Assembly (NCBI GenBank): GCA_951799425.1
Contig: OX637396.1
Location: forward strand, 36,882,701-36,946,700
DNA length: 64,000 bases
Direction: 5' to 3'
Origin: Ilex aquifolium
Taxonomy: Eukaryota; Streptophyta; Magnoliopsida; Aquifoliales; Aquifoliaceae
Shown here: positions 33,283 to 47,731 of the stretch, in pieces
How positions within the stretch are numbered: position 1 is the stretch's first letter
Layout: every line of letters begins with the position of its first letter
Notes under the pieces: model-generated
What the model was told of the DNA's origin: nothing
Database searches by the model: none
The model's input: only the letters and a program-made list of their open reading frames with translations
Made by a program: the position numbers and the translations under genes

Positions 33283-36200
33283 ATGAAGCTGATAGTGGAA
33301 GTCATAGATGCTCATGATCTTATGCCCAAAGACGGAGAAGGATCAGCTAGTCCATTTGTGGAAGTTGATTTTGAAAATCAGTTGAGTCGAACCAAAACTG
33401 TTCCAAAGAATCTCAACCCCATTTGGAACCAAAAACTTCTCTTCAATTTTGACGAAACCAAAAATCACAATCACCAATCCATTGAAGTCTGCATTTACAA
33501 CAAGAGAAGGCCGATTCCTGGGCGAAACTTTCTTGGAAGGGTGAGAATTCCTTGCTCAAATATTGTCAAGAAAGGCGAGGAGGCTTATCAATCATACCAA
33601 CTGGAAAAGAAGTGGTTTTCATCATTTGTCAAAGGTGAGATTGGCCTCAAAGTTTATATTTCGCCAGAATCCGAGCCAAAGTCTGCTCCTCCATCGTCTG
33701 CACTACCACCTCAACCAGTACCTTCTGGTCCCCTTGACCCTTCCATTTCAGAAACTAAAAACCTTATCAGTAATACACCTGCAGCCCTTCCCGCACCAGA
33801 AAAATCTCTGCCTGAAACTACTAAAGCTATCGCTTATAAACCAGAAAACAACGGTCCCACAGCCTCGCTGACCAAGTCTTCTAGCTCTCCTTCTATAACA
33901 GTTAAGTGTAGTGACGGTGCTCTAGCTGAAGAGCCAAAGGAAGTCATCAAAGAGCCCTTCAGAGTAGAAACTACTCAACACGTGCACAAACACCAAGTCC
34001 TGCAACAACCAGGCATATCAGTGGGAAAAGAACCACAAGGTGTGCTGTTAGCCATGCATCACCAAGCCAATCCACAAGCTCATCAAAGCCATCAAGAAGA
34101 CTACAATTTGAAGGACACAAACCCCCACCTTGGGGAGCGGTGGCCTAGTGGAGGAGCATATGGTGGAAGAGGGTGGATGAGCGGTGAGAGATTTACCAGC
34201 ACATATGATCTCGTTGAGCAGATGTTTTACCTTTATGTTCGAGTTGTGAAGGCCAAAGATCTTCCACCCAGCTCAATTACCGGTAGCTTGGATCCTTATG
34301 TGGAAGTGAAGCTTGGGAACTACAAAGGAAGAACAAAGCATTTTGAGAAGAAGCTGAACCCTGAATGGAACCAGGTTTTTTCTTTCCCCAAAGAACGTGT
34401 CCAGTCTTCAATGCTAGAAGTTTTTCTTAAGGAAAAAGAGATGGTTGGAAGAGATGATTATCTTGGAAGAGTGGTTTTTGACTTGAATGAGGTTCCAACC
34501 AGGGTTCCACCAGATAGCCCTCTGGCTCCTCAGTGGTACAGATTGGAGGAACGCCGTGGGGAAGGAAAGGTGAGAGGAGAAATCATGCTTGCAGTTTGGA
34601 TGGGAACACAAGCTGATGAAGCCTTTCCAGAGGCATGGCATGCAGATGCTACTCTTGTTCATGGAGAGGGTGTTTTCAACATCAGATCCAAGGTTTATGT
34701 CTCACCGAAACTTTGGTACCTCAGGGTAAATGTCATTGAAGCTCAGGACATCATTCCAAACGACAGAAGCCGTCTCCCCGAAGTTTTTGTGAAAGCCCAG
34801 GTGGGAAACCAAGTGCTCAAGACCAAGATATGCCCAACTCGCACAGCAAACCCACTTTGGAATGAAGATTTAGTTTTTGTAGCAGCCGAACCTTTTGAGG
34901 AACAGCTGGTCCTTACTGTTGAGGACCGAGTTCACCCTTCAAAAGATGATGTGATGGGGAGGACAAGCCTACCACTCACCACGTTTGAGAAGCGGCTTGA
35001 TCACCGGCCAGTTCATTCTCGCTGGTTCAACCTAGAGAAGTTTGGCTTTGGTGTCTTGGAAGCTGACAGGAGAAAGGAACTCCAGTTTTCAAGCAGAATA
35101 CACCTTCGAGTTTGTCTCGAAGGTGGATATCATGTACTGGATGAATCAACACATTACATCAGTGATCAACGACCAACAGCAAGACAGCTCTGGAAGCAGC
35201 CCGTTGGAATATTGGAAGTGGGCATATTAGGTGCACAAGGGCTTCTCCCGATGAAGATGAAAGACGGCCGAGGAAGTACAGATGCTTACACTGTGGCCAA
35301 GTATGGCCAGAAATGGGTTCGGACCAGAACAATTCTTGGCACTTTCAGTCCCAAATGGAATGAGCAATACACTTGGGAAGTATATGATCCTTGCACAGTG
35401 ATAACATTGGGGGTTTTCGACAACTGCCACTTGGGAAGTGAAAAGCCCGGAACCAGTGCAGCACGAGACTCGCGGATTGGAAAGGTAAGGATTAGGCTAT
35501 CAACTCTAGAAGCTCATCGCATTTACACAAATTCTTACCCACTTCTTGTTCTGCATCCAACTGGGGTAAAGAAAATGGGGGAACTCCAGCTAGCAGTTCG
35601 ATTCACAAGCCTATCCCTGGCACACACTATATACATTTATGGGCACCCCCTGCTTCCCAAAATGCATTACTTACATCCTTTCACAGTCAACCAAGTCGAC
35701 AATTTGAGATACCAAGCAATGAATATCGTAGCCGTGAGGCTTGGCCGAGCTGAACCACCTCTCAGAAAAGAGGTTGTGGAGTACATGTTGGATGTCGATT
35801 TCCACATGTGGAGTATGAGAAGAAGCAAAGCTTATTTCTTTCGGATCATGTCACTACTTTCAGGTATGTTCTCGGTGAGCCGATGGTTGGGTGATGTTTG
35901 CCACTGGAAGAACCCCGTCACCTCAGTTCTAGTTCATATACTGTTTCTGATACTGATCTGGTACCCCGAGCTGATACTTCCAACTCTGTTTCTCTATATG
36001 TTCCTCATTGGCCTGTGGAACTATAGGTTCCGACCAAGGCACCCACCTCATATGGATACTAAACTCTCATGGGCAGAGGCGGTGAACCCGGATGAACTCG
36101 ACGAAGAGTTTGACACATTTCCATCCACTAAACCAAACGATGTCGTTCGAATGAGATACGATAGGCTAAGAAGTGTGGCGGGGAGGATTCAAATGGTGGT

Positions 36201-36447
36201 GGGAGACATAGCTACACAGGGTGAGAGATTTCAGTCACTACTCGGCTGGAGAGATCCTAGAGCAACCAGCCTGTTTATAGTGTTCTGTCTTTGTGCAGCT
36301 GTGGTGCTTTATGTGACTCCATTTAGAGTGGTGGTTTTGGTTGCAGGATTGTATATGCTACGACATCCTCGGTTCCGGAGCAAGCTACCTTCTGTTCCCG
36401 GCAATTTCTTCAAGAGATTACCAGCTCGAATAGATAGCTTGCTCTAA
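33283..36447 (+). CDS. Multiple C2 domain and transmembrane region protein (MCTP)
   Basis: Intronless, 1054 residues from the ATG at 33283. Plant MCTPs are ER proteins that tether the ER to the plasma membrane, notably at plasmodesmata; relatives include QUIRKY and the FT-interacting proteins. I chose this start because MKLIVEVIDAHDLMPKDGEG matches the usual N-terminus; an in-frame ATG at 33196 would add 29 basic and hydrophobic residues. C2A starts at once (SPFVEVDF). A Pro/Ser-rich linker of about 180 residues follows. C2B begins near 34226 (FYLYVRVVKAKDLP), C2C near 34708 (LRVNVIEAQDIIP) and C2D near 35203 (LEVGILGAQGLLPMK). The C-terminal phosphoribosyltransferase-C-like region has two hydrophobic hairpins, near 35925-36030 and 36262-36360. 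A possible poly(A) signal AATAAATG lies near 36545. The exact subfamily is not resolved. Confidence 0.95.
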   Translation: MKLIVEVIDAHDLMPKDGEGSASPFVEVDFENQLSRTKTVPKNLNPIWNQKLLFNFDETKNHNHQSIEVCIYNKRRPIPGRNFLGRVRIPCSNIVKKGEEAYQSYQLEKKWFSSFVKGEIGLKVYISPESEPKSAPPSSALPPQPVPSGPLDPSISETKNLISNTPAALPAPEKSLPETTKAIAYKPENNGPTASLTKSSSSPSITVKCSDGALAEEPKEVIKEPFRVETTQHVHKHQVLQQPGISVGKEPQGVLLAMHHQANPQAHQSHQEDYNLKDTNPHLGERWPSGGAYGGRGWMSGERFTSTYDLVEQMFYLYVRVVKAKDLPPSSITGSLDPYVEVKLGNYKGRTKHFEKKLNPEWNQVFSFPKERVQSSMLEVFLKEKEMVGRDDYLGRVVFDLNEVPTRVPPDSPLAPQWYRLEERRGEGKVRGEIMLAVWMGTQADEAFPEAWHADATLVHGEGVFNIRSKVYVSPKLWYLRVNVIEAQDIIPNDRSRLPEVFVKAQVGNQVLKTKICPTRTANPLWNEDLVFVAAEPFEEQLVLTVEDRVHPSKDDVMGRTSLPLTTFEKRLDHRPVHSRWFNLEKFGFGVLEADRRKELQFSSRIHLRVCLEGGYHVLDESTHYISDQRPTARQLWKQPVGILEVGILGAQGLLPMKMKDGRGSTDAYTVAKYGQKWVRTRTILGTFSPKWNEQYTWEVYDPCTVITLGVFDNCHLGSEKPGTSAARDSRIGKVRIRLSTLEAHRIYTNSYPLLVLHPTGVKKMGELQLAVRFTSLSLAHTIYIYGHPLLPKMHYLHPFTVNQVDNLRYQAMNIVAVRLGRAEPPLRKEVVEYMLDVDFHMWSMRRSKAYFFRIMSLLSGMFSVSRWLGDVCHWKNPVTSVLVHILFLILIWYPELILPTLFLYMFLIGLWNYRFRPRHPPHMDTKLSWAEAVNPDELDEEFDTFPSTKPNDVVRMRYDRLRSVAGRIQMVVGDIATQGERFQSLLGWRDPRATSLFIVFCLCAAVVLYVTPFRVVVLVAGLYMLRHPRFRSKLPSVPGNFFKRLPARIDSLL

Positions 36448-37952
36448 TACTCTATGTTAAAAATCAAGCTTGTGTATTTCTTTTTCTTTCAATTCTTACC
36501 TTTTGTTTTATGAATTTTTCATGTGTCTTTATTGTGTGCTTTCCAATAAATGTTATGTTCGGATGTTTTTATAAGGCAGCTTCTTCCTAAAGAGGTTTGT
36601 TTAGTGTACCTACGTTCTTCACTAACGCTTGTGTAATCATACTCTCTAATAATAAGATCCAAAACCTTTGAAGCTCTTATGAATTTTGACATATATGCCA
36701 ATTAATTTCCCATTCTAATGAATGGCAGATACAAGAGGATCTTTACTTATCTCCTATGGAACAAAATTGGTTCTTAATAGAGATTGAAAACAAACAAATA
36801 AAAATTTCAATCCAGAAGAAACACAATATATACTGCAAAAAAAAATTCACAAACAGGCATTCAGATTATTTTGGCATAGGCAGGGAACACAAGATTACTC
36901 AAGCATGAACCAAATAGGAAGTCTTTCTTACAGGAAAAGAACCAATTTGCCTCTTTACTTCACCTTAAGGGTACGGTCAAATCATGTGGAAGCAGCTTCC
37001 AGAATCACTAACTACATATGCCTTATGCTCAACATTAAGGTAAATCAGACAGAGAGAGAAGACATTGATCAAAGGTATTTGCATTGACAAGTACAGAGAT
37101 ACAATTGTATCCAAAATAAAAGGGTGAACAAAACATACGTTTAAGAAATATTGCAATAGCCTGACAACGTGGCTCAGTGGCAATGAGTATCAAAACATGA
37201 ATGCAAACTTGGGTGGCAAAGCAAAAGGAATAAAAGACAGTCTACATTTAATTGGTCTATTGAATGCAAATGCCAGAGTAGTCCACTGATAACTTTTCAT
37301 GCCAAATAGCACAATCAAGGATGCAGAAATCATAAGGACAATGTCAATCAAAACAAACCAACAGGATAAGAAACTAGGATCATAAAACGACAACCTGCTT
37401 CCTCAAAGAAAAATCACCCCTAAGATCCTGGAAAGGTAGGTACTACACCATATGCTCAACAACATTCTCAACTGGACAGCCTAAAGGCCCGCTTATGGAA
37501 AAATTCCAGGTGTCAAAAGTATAGTAGTCCCTCCTACTAGGAGAAAGAGATCACAAGAAAACCAATGGGTGCAACCTGGGTGCCAACGACTACAACTGCT
37601 CATGGCAACAACATAACTAGACTGTCTTTAGTTTTTTATCACTTACAGCAAACTAAGAAAAAGAAACAAACCAACAACAATGACAGATTGTTCCACCATC
37701 ACAAGAGGAAATCTCACACAACAATTAAATGAAGATCAAGAATATTATATAGGGGAAAAATCATAGATCCAGAGTACTCGCAGAGAAGAAAGGATAGCAA
37801 GAATATCCTGTTCACATTGCATTGCCTAAAATGATATAAATCATATGATGTTTAGAAATCAAAAGAGTACAACTGCCACAACATTGTTCAAACAAAACAA
37901 AACTTCAAAACAGAAAACAAAATCAGGCCTAACAATATCCAAAGCGCTTCAT
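36448..37952. other. Region between convergent MCTP and RPL6 genes
   Basis: Contains the 3' flanks of both genes. AT-rich; I see no further gene, RNA or transposon signature. Confidence 0.5.
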
Positions 37953-42692
<4,740 letters not shown>

Positions 42693-42788
42693 TGATGATG
42701 GTTGTTGTCTCTCTGTCTCAGCAAATGATACTGGGAGGCCACTAATTCTACCGAGGCTATGGGCACATACAGCGCGTTTGTGTCTATA

Positions 42789-42905
42789 AAACCCTAGAAA
42801 CCCTAATTTGGAGAATGGGTTTACTGGGCTTGAGTTTTGATAAGTAATGGGCCGAAGTCGATGGCATCTTTTTAGACCTTGAGCTGGTCACAATGGCCCA
42901 GCCCA
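42789..42905 (-). promoter_or_regulatory. RPL6 promoter: telo-boxes and site II elements
   Basis: Two AAACCCTA telo-boxes lie at 42789-42796 and 42798-42805, about 100 bp upstream of the start codon. TGGGCT follows at 42825-42830, TGGGCC at 42848-42853, and GGCCCA/AGCCCA at 42895-42905. Telo-box plus TGGGCY (site II) is the established promoter pair of plant ribosomal protein genes, where TCP-type factors drive expression in dividing cells. Confidence 0.8.
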
Positions 42906-42964
42906 TTTAATGATTTGTCCTCTAATTGCATCTCTATTTTAGGGAAATTGGAAGCGGTTACGAG

Positions 42965-43321
42965 TACGCATGTCAACGGATTGAATTTAAATCAGATTTT
43001 AATTTATCTGAATTTGAATCCGAGTTTAAAAGTTTAATTTAACAATTTGATAGATTTTATTTTCATGATTAATATCTAAATTCGTCAGTAATTCGAAATT
43101 CGATCAAATCTGATCCAAATAACTTAATTTAACTAAATTACATCTAAATTTTTTAAAACAATTACATAATTTCTTTTAATATTTAGACAAATATATATAT
43201 ATATAAATCCGAATCGTGAAAATATAAGATATCATATTCGGATCTGAATAATCGATAAAAAATATCAATATATATCTGACTTATTGAATTCGGATCAAAA
43301 TCCGATCGATTGACAGACCTA
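42965..43321. mobile_element. hAT-like MITE next to the RPL6 promoter
   Basis: 357 bp. Left end TACGCATGTCAACGGATTG; right end, inverted, TAGGTCTGTCAATCGATCGG. It is flanked by the 8-bp near-duplication GTTACGAG (42957-42964) and TTTACGAG (43322-43329), the duplication length of hAT elements. The interior is AT-rich with repeated GAATTYRAATCYGA motifs. Confidence 0.75.
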
Positions 43322-43329
43322 TTTACGAG

Positions 43330-44431
43330 GGCAAGAAGTTATATTCTACTAGTTCGTACCAAATTAGTTCGAAATTTCCTTAATCATATATTTATTTTCA
43401 ACTTTATCAATTCTCATGAAAATATCAATTACATTATTTTTCAGATTTATGAATCAATTCTAATATGTCTCAAAAAGCATTAAAATAATTTATCGAAAGA
43501 ATACCATCATATGGATAAGATTTCGTAGAATTAACTCAAGTTACCTTCACACAATCTTATACAACATATGATGTTATGTAATATTTGCCAAATTATCTAA
43601 ATTAATCATTTTTTATTTAAATACTAATTATTATTTGTGCCCAAAAGCACAGGGTATTAAAAAAAATTGTTAATCATAAATGACTTGATCTAAAATATGT
43701 ACACCCAAGTGCAGACGGTCAAATTGTAGTTTTAATCCAATTAAGTCCAAAGTTGATTCCACGGGGAATTTTCGTTGGTGTTTTAAAGTTAAGATCAATA
43801 GAGACAACGGTAAATGGAATCCTTGAAGTTTAAAAGCTGTGATGATGATGATGTTTTTTAGACACAATATAAGATTTTCTTAAACAGAAATAAAAATCAC
43901 TCTTTAATTTGAGGATCCGAATATGAGCATATGTGTTCAGGTGTTATATTTGTGTAATGATTATTACTCAATTAACTCCTACGTCAATAGCAAGATAATT
44001 GGAGGATATAGATTGAATGTGTAAATTAAGAGCATAGTTCCGATTCTTTGTAGATGGTCATAAGAATTGTTTATGCCGACACTGAACCCATCTATATACA
44101 ATCAAATAACACTACAAAGCATCCAACATTAGTTAAGCTATTCAACCATAAGTTAAACACAATGTAAATGAAAATTGAAAGATTGTCATAAAAACCTAAC
44201 ATGGGAAAATTAAAAAAGTGAGTGAATCTCGTCCCTCTAAGTAGAGGAAATTAGAATTACAAAGAGAAAATTACCTAAGAGTAATTATTCATAGTCATTT
44301 TTCTTAAGAAGCTCAGGCTTTTAACCAACAGGACCTACCTACCTGAGGCTCAATGGAGTCTTGGGGTCTCTGTCAAGTACCAATTAATAATAATCTAACC
44401 CACATAAATAATCGTATACAACATCTAACAC
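43330..44431. other. Intergenic, nothing recognised
   Basis: AT-rich sequence without supported coding or RNA genes. Short frames are not conserved-looking. Confidence 0.4.
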
Positions 44432-44434
44432 TAA

Positions 44435-45091
44435 TGGTATGTGTAATAGGAGAGATGAAAAGTTGGATGGATAAAAAATAAGAGGGTTAGACTTTTCATC
44501 ATTTGAAGAAAAAAAAATATTTTCTCTCTTTTTTGTTTGGTATGATGGATAGAAAGTTGGAGAGATTAATTTTTTATTATTTGGTATTAGAGGAAAAATG
44601 AAAGGAAAAAAAAATGTATAAACTTAATTTACCATTATACCCTTACTTATGACAAACATATTTTCTACAACAAATAATTTTTTTTTAAAAGAACACGTTT
44701 CGTAAGATATAAACTGGCAAATAATTACACAACTCAATTTATTCCAATTGTGAGATAAAAAAAAAATTATTCCAACTGTGGCATGCAGCATTTCTAGAAG
44801 TTTTGACACGTGGCCTTTTTTTTTGAAGAAAAGACAGCCAAGTGGATAACAAGTAATAAGGGCATAAATGTAATTATGCCAACTTGACTCCTTAGATTCC
44901 TTTTTCCATCCCATTTTCTCTCCGATTTTGGGAGGAAACAAATTGACGGGCGGAGTGAAGTGTGTTTCTACCCATCTTTCCATTCCATCCCTTTGCCCAT
45001 TGGAACCAAACAAAAGATACACTTTCTTTTCATTCTATTTTCCATCATTCATTTTCCTTCCATCCCATTTTTCATCAAATCAAATAGACCG
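44435..45091. mobile_element. Probable Tourist/Harbinger-type MITE
   Basis: The left end TGGTATGTGTAATAGGAGAG and the inverted right end CGGTCTATTTGATTTGATGA are similar, and both lead into GATGAAAAGTTGGATGG-like runs. Flanked by TAA (44432-44434 and 45092-45094). No coding capacity. The divergence of the ends suggests an older insertion. Confidence 0.5.
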
Positions 45092-45819
45092 TAATCCTCG
45101 ACCATTTATTTTACGTGGGTCAACAGGCATAATCAGAAATCTAAAATTAAGACGCCCTATCAACCACCAAAAGTCTTTCAATAAACTGAAAATTCACTTG
45201 GTCTAGATGCTTGCAAAATCAAGAAAAAAAAATTTCAAATCTAAAAGAATTCATATTAATACAAAGTCCAAACATCAAAAAATATGGAAAACAAATCAAA
45301 AAAAAATTCGTACTACACTAACCAAATGAGTCTATCGAGTCAAAATTGGATGGCCCATATTTAATACTAATCTAACCCTTTCATTTTTGCATTAGCGGTT
45401 CATGTATTTTGAGTTTGCGTAGAGAACAAGTTAATTTTAACCTGCTAATCTCATACATATTAGCATGTGTTCTTAATTGCTACCTCTATCATATAGCTAG
45501 GCATTACCCTCAAATGGCTTTAATTTTGTAATAATTCTTGTATAACAAGAAAAGTTGAACCTATTACCATAGAAAGTTACTACTAATTACACACACACGT
45601 TTTACATAGAGTAATGTTATAGAAACCTAATCTGATATCTAATTCAATGCAACTATTAAATTAGTTGAAAGTACAACCTAGTCTCGGTTCAGACGAGCTT
45701 CTCTCTGAATCGATCCCAAACTATTTATCTACAACTTGATTCATTTATAACCCAAGACAAGAACACCTAGATTTGGAGTACAGAACTGCTTTATTGACAC
45801 ACGTTACTGTATCATATAG

Positions 45820-46062
45820 ATAATGAGCAATGGGATATACAAAGCACCATTCCACAGAGCAGGGGTAAACAGTTCGAAAGAGCGATTGTCAGTAGTAACT
45901 TTCTGCTACCCCAGTACCAATGTCCATATTGGCCCAGCCAAAGAGCTAATCAAGCCAGGAAGCCCAACTTTATACAAGACCCTCCCACTGGATGAATATC
46001 TGAAGAGGTTTTTCAATTGGAAGCTTGATGCCATTCCATTTATCGATACTTTGAAAATCTAA
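45820..46062 (+). pseudogene. Last exon of a 2-oxoglutarate/Fe(II) dioxygenase gene, stranded fragment
   Basis: An open stretch of 81 codons begins right after an acceptor-like TATAG and reads IMSNGIYKAPFHRAGVNSS, then KERLSVVTF, GPAKELI and YLKRFFNWKLDA, ending in FIDTLKI. This is the C-terminal exon of the plant DOXC-type dioxygenases (S-norcoclaurine-synthase-like/SRG1-like). It includes the third iron-ligand His (FHRA) and the 2-oxoglutarate-binding Arg-x-Ser (RLS). No upstream exons with the HxD motif were found in 42900-45800, so this is a fragment or the gene lost its 5' part. The Tat retrotransposon sits only 74 bp past the stop. Whether it is expressed is unknown. Confidence 0.75.
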
Positions 46063-46136
46063 AGTATGATCAAGTGCATGAGACTACTACCACTGCACAA
46101 TTTGGATAGAATCATATCTATGCAGCCTTATACCAC

Positions 46137-47246
46137 TGTGCGTACAGATTTTTACACAATATAAATGTTCGAGTAGAAGCAGGACTAGGGCGAACTCGTC
46201 TTGACCGTTGACGTCGAATCCTAGCGGTGAAGTGGATTGGCGTGACGTAGGCCAAAAGGAACTGGTTGGATTGACGGTGGCTCCTCCTTGTGGAACGGTT
46301 GAACTAAGCCTCACAAACGGTGTTGGACTCCGGCTTCCCCTGGACACGAAAAGAAGAGTTAGAAGGGCGCCGGAGTGTCTCCGGCGTTTCCCCTCCGACG
46401 GACAAGTCAGTAGTCGTTTTTTTAGAGGGAGAGTATTCGGAGCACACTTGTTTGCATGTGTTGCGTACCTTCGATTTGCCTCTCAGAGGGCTATTTATAC
46501 CTTTGTTGGTAGTAATCATTGCAGGCTAGTGCACAGTAGGAGATGTCAGTCATGGGGAAGAGTTTTTCCCCTTTTGCAGAGATATTTGAAGGCTCTTAAC
46601 TGCTCGGAGTCCCGACCAATCAATGCCCCTTCCCTCGGGCGCCCGAGCAATAAATGCTCTTATCCCTATGCAAATGTATTGAATGCTTGATCTTTGTAGC
46701 ACTTAATGCGCCCCTTTCCGGGCTATCCCAGTCATCAAGGACATCCCATCATACTGAATGTTTATTAAATGATCCCCTGTATACCCGGACAATGACTGGG
46801 ACCTTTGTGTAAAGCTATGTACTGCTCTGCTCACAGTACTACATGTCCTTACCCCCTTGGTTGCCAACTCTGCTTACCCTGCCTGCCTTACTGAGTTGAC
46901 GGAAAGGACAAGCCAGTGACTCCTTCCTCACCTTAGTTTCCATAAGCCGGAGACGTCGGGGAGCTTTCGGAGCCGAGATGACGTGTACCGCGCCCTCATA
47001 TCCCGAGAAGACATAGGCACCGAGGACACGTGTGAGATGAGGCAGCACCGAGGTTCATTGAGTGCCGAGATTACGTGTCATCAATCTAAACCACCAGTGG
47101 TATCCGGACGCCGAGGACACGTGTCACCATTCTAGTACCGGGATCACACGACGCCGAGGACGTGTGTCATGACATCAGTTGTCGGAGCACAGTGATCTCC
47201 CGAGAACACGTGTTACCATCTGCTGAACCCACAGAATGTCCCATCA
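46137..47246 (-). repeat. 3' LTR of the Tat element
   Basis: Starts TGTGCGTACAGATTTTTACA and ends GAATGTCCCATCA in plus orientation. Three perfect CACGTG G-boxes (47027, 47118, 47217) sit in what is the U3 end for the minus-strand element. The sense TATA-like box TATAAATAG lies at 46491-46499 on the minus strand. Confidence 0.95.
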
Positions 47247-47421
47247 ACTGCCCCCCAGCCCTTGGCCTTCGTACGACAGAGGACACGTGTCGTGGAGAAG
47301 GTGAGAGGGCTCACCAACTCCATCACTTCTGCAGCCGCAATCCCCTCTTCGGAGATCGTGCGCATTAAATGCGCCCCTCATCGTGCTTCGTGCGCAATGA
47401 TGGGGACAGGTACTATATAAA
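47027..47421 (+). promoter_or_regulatory. G-box array and TATA box ahead of the antisense gene
   Basis: CACGTG occurs at 47027-47032, 47118-47123, 47217-47222 and 47284-47289, mostly within the repeated phrase CCGAGGACACGTGTC. ACGTGT half-sites lie at about 46979, 47074 and 47160. TATATAAA lies at 47414-47421, 125 bp past the last G-box and outside the LTR. ACACGTGTC matches ABRE/G-box sites bound by bZIP and bHLH factors. The direction and strength of transcription are inferred, not shown. Confidence 0.6.
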
Positions 47422-47731
47422 CAATAGTTAGTTCATCCGTGCTTCGTTCTCGAAAGCTAACTCTGCAGAGCTATTCATCGCCGGGAAGTTCGCCGGAGAG
47501 TCGCTGCAACTGATTCACTTCGCCGCCTCGTTTGACGCTTTTTTCTGAAGACCACAGTCCTCTGCCGCCACCGCTTCCTTCTTCATTCCTCATTCCGGTG
47601 AGTCTCCTTACATTACTCGTTTTCTTTCCTCTATTTTCTTCGTTTTTCCGGCGACCAGTCGCCTTCTTCTCCTTCGTCTGTGTCAAGAGTGACCCTGCCT
47701 GTTCATACTCCGTCCACCGGTCTTCCTTCCG

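Noticed and set aside
46208-46690. 160-codon frame occurring twice (also 56323-56805)
   Set aside because: It lies wholly inside the LTRs of the Tat element; the duplication reflects the two LTRs, and no domain is visible.
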